Source of the DNA: Terebella lapidaria
Taxonomy: Eukaryota > Annelida > Polychaeta > Terebellida > Terebellidae
Direction: 5' to 3'
Length of the DNA stretch: 64,000 bases
Assembly: GCA_949152475.1 (NCBI GenBank)
Contig: OX424564.1
Location: forward strand, 992,001-1,056,000
Positions 24,753-39,700 of this stretch are shown piece by piece (the first letter of the stretch is position 1; the number at the start of each line of letters is the position of its first letter). Both the position numbers and the translations under genes were made by a program. The notes below the pieces were generated by a model. It was not told the DNA's origin, made no database searches, and worked only from the letters and a program-made list of their open reading frames with translations.

Positions 24753-27700
24753 GTAACAATACAGCTGTATCCATGGTAATCTTGTAACTACAGATCAGTC
24801 GGGACGAGAGCCTAGGGACTTCACAGGAGGAATCCGACACAGGTAACAATACAACTGTATCCAAGGTAATCTTGTCACTACAGATCAGTCGGGACGAGAG
24901 GCAAGGGACTTCACAGGAGGAACCCGACACAGGTAACAGTACAGCTGTATCCATGGTAATCTTCTAGCTACAGATCACTCGGGACGAGAGCCTAGGGACT
25001 TCACAGGAGGAACCCGACACAGGTAACAGTACAGCTGTATCCATGGTAATCTTGTAACAACAGATCAGTCGGGACGAGAGCCTAGGGACTTCACAGGAGG
25101 AACCCGACACAGGTAGCAATACAGCTGTATCCATGGTAATCTTGTAACTACAGATCAGTCGGGACGAGAGGCAAGGGACTTCACAGGAGGAACCCGACAC
25201 AGGTAACAATACAGCTGTATCCATGGTAATCTTGTAACTACAGATCAGTCGGGACGAGAGCCTAGGGACTTCACAGGAGGAACCCGACACAGGTAACAAT
25301 ACAGCTGTATCCATGGTAATCTTGTAACTACAGATCAGTCGGGACGAGAGGCAAGGGACTTCACAGGAGGAATCCGACACAGGTAACAATACAGCTGTAT
25401 CCATGGTAATCTTGTAACTACAGATCAGTCGGGACGAGAGCCTAGGGACTTCACAGGAGGAACCCGACACAGGTAACAATACAGCTGTATCCATGGTAAT
25501 CTTGTAACTACAGATCAATCGGGACGAGAGCCTAGGGACTTCACAGGAGGAATCCGACACAGGTAACAATACAGCTGTATCCATGGTAATCTTGTAACTA
25601 CAGATCAGTCGGGACGAGAGGCAAGGGACTTCACAGGAGGAACCCGACACAGGTAACAATACAGCTGTATCCATGGTAATCTTGTAACTACAGATCAGTC
25701 GGGACGAGAGGCAAGGGACTTCACAGGAGGAACCCGACACAGGTAACAATACAGCTGTATCCATGGTAATCTTGTAACTACAGATCAGTCGGGACGAGAG
25801 GCAAGGGACTTCACAGGAGAAACCCGACACAGGTAACAATACAGCTGTATCCATGGTAATCTTGTAACTACAGATCAGTCGGGACGAGAGCCTAGGGACT
25901 TCACAGGAGGAACCCGACACAGGTAACAGTACAGCTGTATCCAAGGTAATCTTGTAACTACAGATCAGTCGGGACGAGAGCCTAGGGACTTCACAGGAGA
26001 ACCCGACACAGGTAACAGTACAGCTGTATCCATGGTAATCTAGTAACTACAGATCAGTCGGGACGAGAGGCAAGGGACTTCACAGGAGGAACCCGACACA
26101 GGTAACAATACAGCTGTATCCATGGTAATCTTGTAACTACAGATCAGTCGGGACGAGAGGCAAGGGACTTCACAGGAGGAACCCGACACAGGTAACAATA
26201 CAGCTGTATCCATGGTAATCTTGTAACTACAGATCAGTCGGGACGAGAGGCAAGGGACTTCACAGGAGGAACCCGACACAGGTAACAATACAGCTGTATC
26301 CATGGTAATCTTGTAACTACAGATCAGTCGGGACGAGAGTCAAGGGACTTCACAGGAGGAACCCGACACAGGTAACAATACAGCTGTATCCATGGTAATC
26401 TTGTAACTACAGATCACTCGGGACGAGAGCCTAGGGACTTCACAGGAGGAACCCGACACAGGTAACAGTACAGCTGTATCCATGGTAATCTTGTAACTAC
26501 AGATCAGTCGGGACGAGAGCCTAGGGACTTCACAGGAGGAACCCGACACAGGTAACAGTACAGCTGTATCCATGGTAATCTTGTAACTACAGATCACTCG
26601 GGACGAGAGCCTAGGGACTTCACAGGAGGAATCCGACACAGGTAACAGTACAGCTGTATCCAAGGTAATCTTGTAACTACAGATCAGTCGGGACGAGAGG
26701 CAAGGGACTTCACAGGAGGAACCCGACACAGGTAACAGTACAGCTGTATCCATGGTAATCTTGTAACTACAGATCAGTCGGGACGAGAGTCAAGGGACTT
26801 CACAGGAGGAACCCGACACAGGTAACAATACAGCTGTATCCATGGTAATCTTGTAACTACAGATCACTCGGGACGAGAGTCTAGGGTCTTCACAGGAGGA
26901 ACCCGACACAGGTAACAATATATTGGTCACTTAATTTATTTAGGTTGAGCCCTCGCCATCCGACACTAAAATAAAGTATTATCTGACAGGAAGTCTTATG
27001 TCACAGGATCAATCACATCCTAAATTGGTTTGGAATATAAATATTATCCCAAGGGCTAAGATAGGTTACCAGACAATTTCAGCTTTAAGGGTTGCAGGTG
27101 ACATATGACATTGAGATTTACCAATCAAAGTCATCAGTGTCACTCAATTCAATGTCACTATTTGGTGTGCTGCATATGACTTCCTGTATGTTCATAATAA
27201 AAACGTATAAGCTCCATCAACAAGTATTTGGTCTGGATAGAGGCCAGTTTACACATGTCAGATCAGGCGAGACTTCCAGGTCGTCTAAGGTCAAGTTCAA
27301 GGTCACCAAAAGATGTGCCATATATATGACTTCTTATGAGCTTGTAACGGATCTGGGGGTCAACCGGAGTTGACGGAAAATTCGGGACTACTGCTACACG
27401 GTTAATACGGCTAGAAGTCTCTGAGGATTGGTAGCGTGGTCTGGAATGGACCTCCAACCGTTTCCGACTGCAATCTGCAACTGCACCTGAAATTTAGATT
27501 CCGGTTGCGTTTCCGCTTCCGGTACTGCCACTGCTCCGTCAGGTACCGTCTTTGCAACTGCTCCGTCGTTTTCGTCTCTGCAACTACCCGTTAATTGTAT
27601 CCCCCGAACAAAGTTCGGCGGATACTATGGATTTGGCTTCGTCGTCCGCGTCCGCGTCCGCGTCCGTGTCCGCGTCCGCAGAGATTTTCTTGTGAACGCG

Positions 27701-30700
27701 CTACAGGCCGCAATTCTCACCCGATCACCATTATTTTTTGCAGGCACATATATACTGGTAAGATCCCGACACCAATCGATTTTGGTTGCCGTGGCAACTG
27801 AATTGGTCGTTTGGGGACACATTTTGCATTGAAAACAGCCTGTTTGAGACACATGGCTTGTGAACGCGCTACAGGCCGCAATTCTCACCCGATCACCATT
27901 ATTTTTTGCAGGCACATATATTATGGTAAGATCCAGACACCAATCGATTTTGGTTGCCGTGGCAACTGAATTGGTCGTTTGGGGACACATTTTGCATTGA
28001 AAACAGCCTGTTTGAGACACATGGCTTATGAACGCTCTACAGATGGCAATTTTTGACGAATCTCGATAATATTTGGAAGTGTTGTTGGGAAGGGCTGTCA
28101 CACGAAACCAATCGTTTTTTAGAATGATCATATAAATATTAATATGTTAACAGCCTAACTTATTACAGAATTTTGAAATATCCATTTTGACATGTACGAT
28201 CATTCCAATAGCCTGTACAGTGGAAGGTAATGACACTGGTATCTTGTTCAGAATGGAGAACTGAAGTTTTCAGTGAAAACAGGACAATATTACTGAATAA
28301 GTTAACATTAGTTTTATTAGTTAAGTCTATTATTGTCCACAATAAAAATAGTTAAGACGAGAAACGTTTATTATTAAGCTCAACAAGGTAAAGGTTTTGT
28401 CCAGTACAAATTTCATGGGTGTAACTGAATAAGTTAACATTATTTTTAATAGTTAAGTCTATTATTGACCACAATAAAAATAGTTAAGACAAGAAATATT
28501 TATTATTAACCTCAACAAGGTAAATGTTTTGTCCAGTACAAATTTCATTGGTGTAACCGAATAAGTTAACATTATTTTCACTAGTAAGTCTATTATTGAC
28601 CACAATAAAAATAGTTAAGTCTATTATTGACCACAATAAAAATAGTTAAGATGGGAAATATTTATTATTAAGCTCAACAAGGTGAAAGTATGTCCAGTAC
28701 AGATTTCATGGGTGTACTGAATAAGTTAACATTAATTTTACTAGTTTAGTCTATTATTGACCACAATAAAAATAGTTAAGACAAGAAATATTTATTATTG
28801 GGCTCAACCAGGTAAAGATTCTGTCCAGTAGACATTTTATGTCTGTAACCAAATAAGTTAACATTTTTTTTGCTAGTTAAGTCTATTATTGACCTCAATA
28901 AAAATAGTTAAGATGAGAAACAATTATTATTGAGCTCAACAAGGTTAAAGATTTGTCCAGTACAAATTTCATTGGTGTAACCGAATAAGTTAACATTATT
29001 TTCACTAGTTAAGTCTATTATTGACCACAATAAAAATAGTTAAGTCTATTATTGACCACAATAAAAATAGTTAAGATGAGAAATATTTATTATTAAGCTC
29101 AACAAGGTGAAAGTATGTCCAGTACAGATTTCGTGGGTGTACTGAATAAGTTAACATTATTTTTACTAGTTTAGTCTATTATTGACTACAATAAAAATAG
29201 TTAAGACAAGAAATATTTATTATTGGGCTCAACAAGGTAAAGATTCTGTCTAGTAGACATTTTATGTCTGTAACCAAATAAGTTAACATTTTTTTTGCTA
29301 GTTAAGTCTATTATTGACCTCAATAAAAATAGTTAAGATGAGAAATAATTATTATTGAGCTCAACAAGGTTAAGGTTTTGTCTGGTAGAAATTTCTGGGT
29401 GTAACCGAATAAGTTAACTTTATTTTTACATGTTAAGTCTATTATTGACCACAATGAAAATAGTTAAGACAAGAAATATTTATTATTGGGCTCAACAAGG
29501 TGAAGGTTTTGTCCAGTAGAGATTTTATGTTTGTGACCAAATAAGTTAACATTATTTTTTTGCTAGTTAAGTCTATTATTGATCACAATAGCTTTTTATG
29601 AAAACAATGATCAACTTTTACTTTGAATTTCAACTTGAGACCATGTTTGGCACAAATTATGAGTTAAAATATAACTTATGGTGAAAAATTCGATCTGGCT
29701 CCAATTTCGTCATCTTGAAATGCAGTTTTGGTCAACTTTTACTTTGAATTTCAACTTGAAAGCATGTTTGGCACATATTATAAGTCGAAATATAACTTAT
29801 GGCGAAAAGTTCTATCTGGCTCCAATTTCGTCATCTTGAAATGCAGTTTTGGTCAACTTTTACATTGAATTTCAACTTAATACCAAGTTTGGCACATATT
29901 ATGAGTTGAAATATAACTCATGGCGAAAAGTTTGATCTGGGTCCAATTTCGTCATCTTGAAATGCAGTTTTGGTCAACTTTTACTTTGAATTTCAACTTG
30001 AAAGCATATTTGGCACATATTATGAGTCGAAATATAACTTATGGTGAAAAGTTCGATCTGGCTTCAATTTCGCCATCTTGAAATGCAGTTTTGGTCAACT
30101 TTTAGTTTGAATTTCAATTTGAAACCAAGTTGGGCAGGTATTATGAGTTAAAATATAACTTATGACGAAAAGTTTGATCTGGCTCCAATTTTGTCATCTT
30201 GAAATGCAGTTTTGATTAACTTTTACTTTGAATTTCAACTTGAAACCATGTTTAGCCCATACATGTATTATGAATCGAAATATAACTTATGGTGAGAAGT
30301 TCAATCTAGCTCCAATTTCGTCATCTTGAAATGCATTTTTGGTCAAATTTTACTTTGAATTTCAACTTGGAACCAAGTTTGTAAAATATTCTGAGTTGAA
30401 ATATAAATAGGTGAAAAGATTGATCTATCTGTATTTTCGTTATTTTATCAAACATGTCGAATGGAAATTCATATAAAGAGATTTCAGTGGTGATTTTGAA
30501 TTCGACCTTCAATAACCTCGGAAAATCAGTGCAGCAGTTTTGGTGGGGAAAAGAAAACAGTTGTGACTTGGGATTTAACATTTCTCTGGTAATCTTTTTT
30601 AGCCCTTGCTCTAGTTTTTCACACTTGACAGTGATATATTTGGGGCAACAGAGATAATAGGGCTACGGGGGATACACCCAAGCGGTCGTAGGCGACCGGA

Positions 30701-33700
30701 AGCGTCTAGTTCCATCTCTGCAACTGCTCCGTCAGGTACTGTCTCTGCAACTGCTCCGGGAAAATTCGGGACTACTGCTACACGGTTAATACGGCTAGAA
30801 GTCTCTGAGGATTGGTAGCGTGGTCTGGAATGGACCTCCAACCGTTTCCGACTGCAATCTGCAACTGCACCTGAAATTTAGATTCCGGTTGCGTTTCCGC
30901 TTCCGGTACTGCCACTGCTCCGTCAGGTACCGTCTTTGCAACTGCTCCGTCGTTTTCGTCTCTGCAACTACCCGTTAATTCCATCTCTGCAACTGCTCCG
31001 TCAGGTACTGTCTCTGCAACTGCTCCGTCGTTTCCTTTACCGCAGCTGCTCCGTCAGGTACCGTCTCTGCAACTGCCCTGTTAATTTCGTCTCTGCAACT
31101 GCTCCGTTGATTCCGTCTCTTCAACTGCTCCGTCGTTTCCGTCTCTGCAACTGCCCGTTAATTCCATCTCTGCAACTGCTCCGTCGTTTCCGTCTCTGCA
31201 ACTGCCCGTTAATTCCATCTCTGCAACTTCTCCGTCGTTTCCGTCTCTGCAACTGCCCCGTTAGCTCCGTCTTTGCAACTGCTCCGTCAGGTACCGTCTC
31301 TGCAACTGCTCCGTTGATTCCGTCTCTTCAACTGCTCCGTTGATTTCGTCTCCGTCTTCTTCTCTGATGATCTGGGTTCTGGATCACCCTCAGACGTTAT
31401 CAGCTTTATCTTAACCGACTGCTAACTTGTATTTCTTTTCTCCGAATTTCTTTCTTTACCGGTTACCATTACTACCATTACCATTACTGGGTTCGAGTCT
31501 CGAGCTGGACTGCTGTGCTATTTCACTAGTGTCCTTAGGCAAGGCATTTAGGCTAATGTGTCTATCTTCACCCAGGATTAAATGGGTACCGGTTGATAAT
31601 GGGTGTTGTATAGAGCGCTTTGAGTGTGGCTGCTCCAAGTACAATCACTCAGACTGGGGTTAAAGTGTAAAGCGCCTTTGAAAGCGGATTTAGTTCGGCT
31701 GAAAAGAGCGCTATATCAAATCTTATAACTTTAACTTTAACTATTATCATTCTTCAAATTTCTTCAGGAACACGGAAAAATAATCCGGATGATGTTTTCA
31801 AGTTTATTTTCTAACTGTACAGTCGGAAGACATAAATTGTAATCATCTGCATGACCTAAGCCGGAGCCCGGGAGTACTCTGCTCTGGGAGAAGGGTCTGA
31901 ACAGGTCGACGTCAAGACACCAACTCCAGTGATCCTCGCCAGAGCGAGGGCTTTTATAGACCTCAGACCCGGTGTCACGTGACCAACTGATTGTGACGTC
32001 ACAGACCGACAAAACAGTGATTTTTCCGGAATTTCCAAAAACATGTTAGAACCAATCAGTGGCTGCCACATCACCTTTTAAACCGAAAATGAGGCTGATC
32101 ACATGACCTTTCGGAAATTACGTAGTTTGACGTTTTTGTACTCCGGGGTCTCCGGCTCAACCGTGAGGGTGTCCGGCGGTTCCGTCTCAACCGTCTAAAA
32201 ATTATTCTAATTTCTAAGCCGGAACACCTCTCTAATACCACCAATATGAAATCGTATGAACTGTTATTCAATCGTAATATCACGAAATAATGTACGAAAT
32301 ACCTTGGGGAACGGTTGAGAACACCCCGAATCCATTACAAGCTAATAACATAATCCTAACCTCTAGCTGCAGAGGCCAATTTACACATTCCACATCAGAC
32401 ATGACACTCAAGGTCCTCCGAGGTCAAGCTCAGGGTCATCATTAGTTGTTCCATATATGCTCATATATGCTTCCTACATATTCATAATGCAAACTTAAGC
32501 TCTATCTATAAGGATTTTGTCTGTAGATGCAAATTTGGGCATTTTTTTCACGTAAAAAGGGCAGTTTTGACCTAAGATCATCAAAGGTCAAATTCAAGGT
32601 CACCACACAAGTCGCCATATATGACTTCCCATTTGAAAGTGCCAATTTCTAAGCTCTATCTTCAAGCATTCTAAGAGTATAGTGGTGGCAGATCTCATTA
32701 TAAAGGGAAAAAGTGCCAAATATTTTTGAAGTCAAACATGGTTTTCAAAGGGTGAAAATTTTTTCTGCCTAGAAATAAGGTAGCCTAAAATGTATAGTTA
32801 TTTTGCTATTTGGGACAAAAATCTTTTTTTACCGACCCATCAAAAAATCCAAATGGTCGCCACACGGAGACCGGCAATTCAAGGGCAAACAAACTTATAC
32901 ACATCACAGAGGTACCAAAGGTGAATCTTTTGAAACAATACTCTCAAACTATTTGAACAGTTTTTGATAAATTGGCGGTCAAAGTTCAAAAGTGGCTGTT
33001 TTTCATCCTAAATGGCTACCATTTTGAAAAAAAAAAAAATCACAAAATTTAAAAAATACCTCGCTCTTGATATATTTCTAGGTATTTTTATGCAAAATAT
33101 CAGGAATATTCGACTGAAAACTTTGAAGATGAAATTGTTCACGTCATATCATGCCAATCATGCCAATAGGTTATCGGACTAAAGGTCCAGTAACCTAAAA
33201 AGTCATTGTGGGTAGGGAAGCTTTATATTTTGGAGGTGTATCATCTCACAGGAATCACTGCAGTCAATCATTAATTTTTGCTTCAAGCTGAAACAAAGTC
33301 TGGATGTGTAGTGTTTTTAGATGCTTTTCTCAAATCAGAGAATGAAACATGAAAACCGGCAAGATAATCTGTATTATATATGCACAAATCTGTAGAAGTA
33401 TGGCTGTAACTTTACATGCCGTTATTTGCACTGCTGTTGCAGGTTCTCAGGGGAGTTATGTGGACTCTGACCAGAGCTTTCTTCACCCTGGCGTGATGCT
33501 GAAATCCGGCCGTGGCGCCACATCCGACAGAGTGGAAATACCAACCTCCCACAGCACCAAATCTGTAAATCTATCTGTAAATCTGGGGTGAATATAACTG
33601 TCATCTGTACGGTATCTCTCATTTATATTTGACACATCACTCTACCTACAAATCTACTTTGAAGTTATCAGGAATGTTTAATTTAAAAGTTGACAGTGGA

Positions 33701-36700
33701 TGTAGAACAGAACTCCAGCGTGTTGAGTCGCAGTGCTCCAGGGAACCATAAACACAGGTACCCTGTCACACGGCACAGGTTTAGTCTTCCAGTATTTTGA
33801 ACGAAATCATCAACGACCATCAGAAATAACTTCAGAGAATTTCTAAATTCCTGAGGAAATGATACTGTTGGTCAAACAAGATATTGGATCTTGGTTTCTG
33901 GTGTTTTAACGGCAAGACAAATATTTTGGAAGTTCCAAAATAAGTCACCTCTGTTCTGCCAGGAACGTCAAGAAGCTGAGCTGGATGGGAGGCGATGAGA
34001 TTTCTGTGTTTGAGGTGTCCCTGGGAAACGATGAGGTTCCAGGACCCACAAAGTCCAAAAGTTACCCTCAGATCTTTGGCCTTGAGGACTCAGCAGACAT
34101 TGGGCCCCACGCCGCCAGCGAACACGTCATCAACTTTATCGTGCGACAGAAAGAAGACGACATGGAGTGTATCTACATCGACTGCGTTCTCAAGGTCAGG
34201 GTTGTTAGGTCACCCAGTCATTAATCCAGCGTGGCTATTGTTCAAAACCCATTAATCAAAACCTAATCTATACAAAAGCGAACATGTCATTGTTATATCA
34301 GATTGAGGTGATGTACATGTATTGTGTGTTGTGTAAGAGAGAGAATTTCTCCTGTTATATATGTATATCTTGTGTCATATCTCCCGTGCCGTTCAGGACG
34401 ATGTGGCGTCTCGGCTTGAGGAGCTTCAGGATTTGGGGTACAACCGCGGTCCGAGGCGGAGCAAAGACATCGTGGTCCAGGACAAGAGCGTCATTCGAGT
34501 CTCCACGACAGGATCGATCAGGTGACACTGTGCCTCGCGTTCTCTATAACACACTCAATCTTTATAATAGGCTGATTTTAAGCTCCGAACTTTCAAGCTC
34601 AACTTTCTCCCCTGCCGTGGTCTCTTGGTCTTGAAAGTATCTTAAATATGTATACACTAGATCATTTTCAAGCCAGTTTTCTGTTTGTTGTTCCCCGCAG
34701 ACTGTCGATGGACGGGAGTGACAGCTGTGACTTTGAGATGTTTTTTGACTCGGAGCGAGATTCGGCCGGGGAGGAGGGCTGGGTCACCGCTGAGTCTGGG
34801 GATGATGTCTTCAAGTCAGAACTCATGTTATGTTGAAATTGTGCACAATGATAATAGAATAACTACTACAATTGCATGCTTTTACATACTACAGTACAGT
34901 ATTCAAGTTTTCTGGGATTCAGTTTTGAGATCCTAATATGATGAAATTCTCTGTAAAATTGCAAATAAATGTCCATTTCCATAGCAACAGCCTGCAATAT
35001 CTAACATTAGAAGACTATACAGTTGCTACACCCGTGACTCCAGGTACAAGGGCTTTGTGACGTTTTCCGTCTCCTCGTCCACGCTGTGTTCCCGGGAGCG
35101 TCACCGGTCGTCGAGCGGTCTCTCGGATACCATCAGTGTCGTCCTGTGTGCCCTGCCGCTGTCCGTCAAGGTCAGCTCAGCTGTCCGAGTTGTCACAGCA
35201 ATATACACCTTGTTCAGGCACACTAACTCACCATGGACAGGTCACTATTACTATTTTATGTGTCATACCCTTATTTTCAATCTTCCCAGACGCTGAATCC
35301 CGAAGTTGAGGTTCAGACAGTTGAGACCACACAGTCACGATCAACAGGTAATTTTATTTATTCACAACCGCTCTGGTCACATGTATGTCTAACGCTAGTA
35401 TCACGGCTATAACACTTGAGATGCTAAGGCCATTATTTTTTGATTGATTGTTTTACAAACCCACCGACTCCACATAAAATCGGCCGATAAGAAATAAATT
35501 CAGCAGTTCCTCTTTTTATTTTTATTTTACCCACCAACTGGAAAAAATGCACAGATGGAATTATGCAGCATCAAAATGATAATTCTTTGCCTTCATGGTT
35601 ATGCGAAGGAATAGTCTCTTGTCAGCAATTCAAACAGATTGTATGTTTGTCTGTCTGCATGTGCTTTCGACAATGGTTTTGCTACAATGACTTGCTCATA
35701 TTTCTTTCCAGATATCACGGACATGTCCCAGTTGAATATAACTGATAAGCCATATATTTAGATTATTCAAGGGTGCAAAATTCGAGTATCATTTCTTTGT
35801 GTACTTTTATAGGTAGATCTTCAGAATTTAAGCCCGTATGTATTATGTAACTTTTACATTTAAATTTCCAAAGAATTTTGGCAGCCGTTTTGAACTTGGA
35901 ATTTGGTCTACCAACTGTCACCCATCATGGCCACATTGTCTCATTCTCATGTCGTATAGTCACCAGGTGCAGCAGTACAGCAGTTTTCTTAATCGTCTAG
36001 ACCTGCGCCAAGTAGATGATGAAATATTAAAATGAACCAGGAAATTAAATGTGATCAGATTTTCATTGTTTTTGATAAAAATAACAAACTGCAATGTGTT
36101 TTATGATGGTTGTCGTTCTCCCGATATTAATTTCGACACATAGACGAGTTGAATTTGGATATTTTACTCACTTTCACCCAAATACATTCATTGAAGTCAA
36201 GCTGAAAATTTGGTAAACTATGTCTTAGTTTGGTTGTGACAGAACTGAATTGTGAAGAATTTTTTTTTTTCAATCCCTATGCTCATACTAAAGCTGAGTT
36301 TTAACTCTATGTGTTCATGCCCAGCGGTATTTCTGGGCTGCATAAATGAACATGTGAGTCTAATGCCCACAAGCACGCTGGTAAATGAAAGTGTAAGAAA
36401 TGACCAATTTGTCACTGCTGCATTTTTTTTTATTAGCCCGACCACACAATTTCAGTAACTTTTATTTTTATTCCTTCCTACCGACCGACCTAAAACATTT
36501 GAAGCAAAAAAGTTTGTGAAACAATTAATTAAAAAATGATGGCCTAAGTTTGCCCATGACCATCTTTAAATCAGAGTTGTGTTGACAGCTCTACAGCCTG
36601 TTTCAATGGCCCAGGTGACACATTCTGTTGTGTTCTCACACACTATACATGTACATTAATTTCTACAGAAAAATTACTCAAATTATTTTTAATAGAAGAA

Positions 36701-39700
36701 GACTTTTATTCACTTTCTGTAGATGTTTCATCAATGAAGTTTGACAAGCGACACCAGGATCTCCGCGGTAACAAGCATGCTAGCAGTGTTACAGCTATCC
36801 TTGTTTGATATGTGTATGTCACGCCTGAGTTTCTTGCAGTGTTTGTATTCTGGTTCTAATATATCCAAGTGTTCGGAATGGTTGTTAATTGTGACTTGGT
36901 AGCGACTGTTGTATTTTTTAGGTTGTACATGTACATAACTGCCATCTATTGAAGTACAAAGCATGCCTACATGTAATTGTTAGATTTCAATCACCTCAAG
37001 CATGTAGAGTGTTTCCAGCACTTTCAGTAGAAACATTTTCTCTAGTCCTGGGATTGATCTATGGATGATGTGAGATGTTGTGTGATGTTGACTTCGCTCT
37101 CATGCCTGTGAAGTCCTGTCTATGTCCCCCTCTGTTTTTTCCAGGACTTTATAAATTTTATAAGGAGTTTAAACCATGTACCACAGACATGAAACACTGC
37201 TGAATGCCAGGATCAGAACGAGAGTGCCTTGCCCCATCAGACCCTATCTGTGACCATTAATGCTCTACACCCAGTCTAAAGTTTCGTATCATATTTGGTC
37301 ATAAAATGTTGAAAAATTGTCCGACCCCTATGAAAATCTATAAGAGTTGAGAATTAACCCCAACAAATTCCCCCACAAAATTATAGAACAATTCGTGCAA
37401 TCTGTATTGCGATTACTAGAAACCTCAATGTACTTGAACGCAGACGATGATGTGGCGTATTTACATGTTTGAACCATGGTATCTCTGACTTGTTGTTCGG
37501 AGATACAATTAGTTACCGGTAACTGATTAACATGATAATTTGTTCCGTGCAATATCAAAGCAATTCTGCGAAAAATGCTCATCCCTAGATCACTCACATG
37601 TCATGTGTGTTCAATCAGGAATCAAGGATTCAATCATAAAAATGTGTCTTCAGTTACCGAGTCGATTGTTCATGCAAAAGTTTATCAAAATCAATCGTGA
37701 AATACGACCTGTAGAGTGCTCACAAGAAATTCAATGGATACAGCGGTGGTACGATCTATGATCTTTGTATTTACATTGTACTAAACAGTGTTCAGGGTTA
37801 CAATACATGTAATAATCAGCTGTGAACATTGAACAATAACCATCAATTGTGCAATAATGATGGATATTTACAGTATTTTTATTCAAAATATGACTATTGC
37901 AGAATATCAGAAGAAGTGGATTATTAACCCAAGAGCTGTTTCAAATCTCACACCAACTTTTCTGATCCAGACATGCTGAAACCGGACTTCTGGAACCCGA
38001 TTGTGTCCATCGTCAGCACACTGAGGACAGAGGATTGGGTCAAACTCGGCCAGCAGCTCGAGTACAAACCAGCAAACCTGAGCCGCTTCCAGGTCATACA
38101 CCAATAGTACATATACATGTATCTGCTTAGTGTTACTCTACATACAGCTGTGTAATTTACCTGTGGTGTTGTTGGCAGGTTGTACATTTCAATGTTCTGC
38201 TGTGTAGGGCTGTATAATATGACCCGTGAACGTTGTGCTGTTGGCAGGCAGATGATGTGGTTGTACATTTCAATGTTCTGCTGTGTAGGGCTGTATAATA
38301 TGAACCGTGAACGTGGTGCTGTTGGCAGGCTGATGATGTGGTTGTACATTTCAATGTTCTGCTGTGTAGGGCTGTATAATATGAACCGTGAACGTTGTGC
38401 TGTTGGCAGGCTGATGATGTGGTTGTACATTTCAATGTTCTGCTGTGTAGGGCTGTATAATATGAACCGTGAACGTTGTGCTGTTGGCAGGCTGATGATG
38501 TGGTTGTACATTTCAATGTTCTGCTGTGTAGGGCTGTATAATATGAACCGTGAACGTGGTGCTGTTGGCAGGCTGATGATGTGGTTGTACATTTCAATGT
38601 TCTGCTGTGTAGGGCTGTATAATATGAACCGTGAACGTGGTGCTGTTGGCAGGCTGATGATGTGGTTGTACATTTCAATGTTCTGCTGTGTAGGGCTGTA
38701 TAATATGAACCGTGAACGTTGTGCTGTTGGCAGGCTGATGATGTGGTTGTACATTTCAATGTTCTGCTGTGTAGGGCTGTATAATATGAACCGTGAACGT
38801 TGTGCTGTTGGCAGGCTGATGATGTGGTTGTACATTTCAATGTTCTGCTGTGTAGGGCTGTATAATATGAACCGTGAACGTTGTGCTGTTGGCAGGCTGA
38901 TGATGTGGTTGTACATTTCAGTGTTCTGCTGTGTAGGACTGTTTAATATGAATCGTGAACGTTGTGCTGTTGGCAGGCTGATGATGTGGTTGTACATTTC
39001 AATGTTCTGCTGTGTAGGACTGTTTAATATGAATCGTGAACGTTGTGCTGTTGGCAGGCTGATGATGTGGTTGTACATTTCAATGTTCTGCTGTGTAGGA
39101 CTGTTTAATATGAATCGTGAACGTTGTGCTGTTGGCAGGCAGATGATGTGGTTGTACATTTCAATGTTCTGCTGTGTAGGGCTGTATAATATGAACCGTG
39201 AACGTTGTGCTGTTGGCAGGCTGATGATGTGGTTGTACATTTCAATGTTCTGCTGTGTAGGGCTGTATAATATGAACCGTGAACGTTGTGCTGTTGGCAG
39301 GCTGATGATGTGGTTGTACATTTCAATGTTCTGCTGTGTAGGACTGTTTAATATGAATCGTGAACGTTGTGCTGTTGGCAGGCAGATGATGTGGTTGTAC
39401 ATTTCAATGTTCTGCTGTGTAGGACTGTTTAATATGAATCGTGAACGTTGTGCTGTTGGCAGGCTGATGATGTGGTTGTACATTTCAATGTTCTGCTGTG
39501 TAGGACTGTTTAATATGAATCGTGAACGTTGTGCTGTTGGCAGGCAGATGATGTGGTTGTACATTTCAATGTTCTGCTGTGTAGGGCTGTATAATATGAA
39601 CCGTGAACGTTGTGCTGTTGGCAGGCTGATGATGTGGTTGTACATTTCAATGTTCTGCTGTGTAGGACTGTTTAATATGAATCGTGAACGTTGTGCTGTT

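Noticed and set aside
24514..26753. Minus-strand open frames with MDTAVLLPVSGSSCEVP repeats
   Set aside because: Antisense reading of the 90-bp exon/intron array whose length is a multiple of 3.
33561..33570. Earlier donor sites (gtaaat at 33565 and 33577) for exon 8
   Set aside because: They leave the wrong phase for exon 9. The donor at 33588 (gtgaat) restores it and keeps a continuous protein.
37913..37970. Upstream acceptor (attgcag) for the first death-domain exon
   Set aside because: Reading from it in the required phase meets TGA before the death-domain sequence. The acceptor at 37970 is open and in phase.
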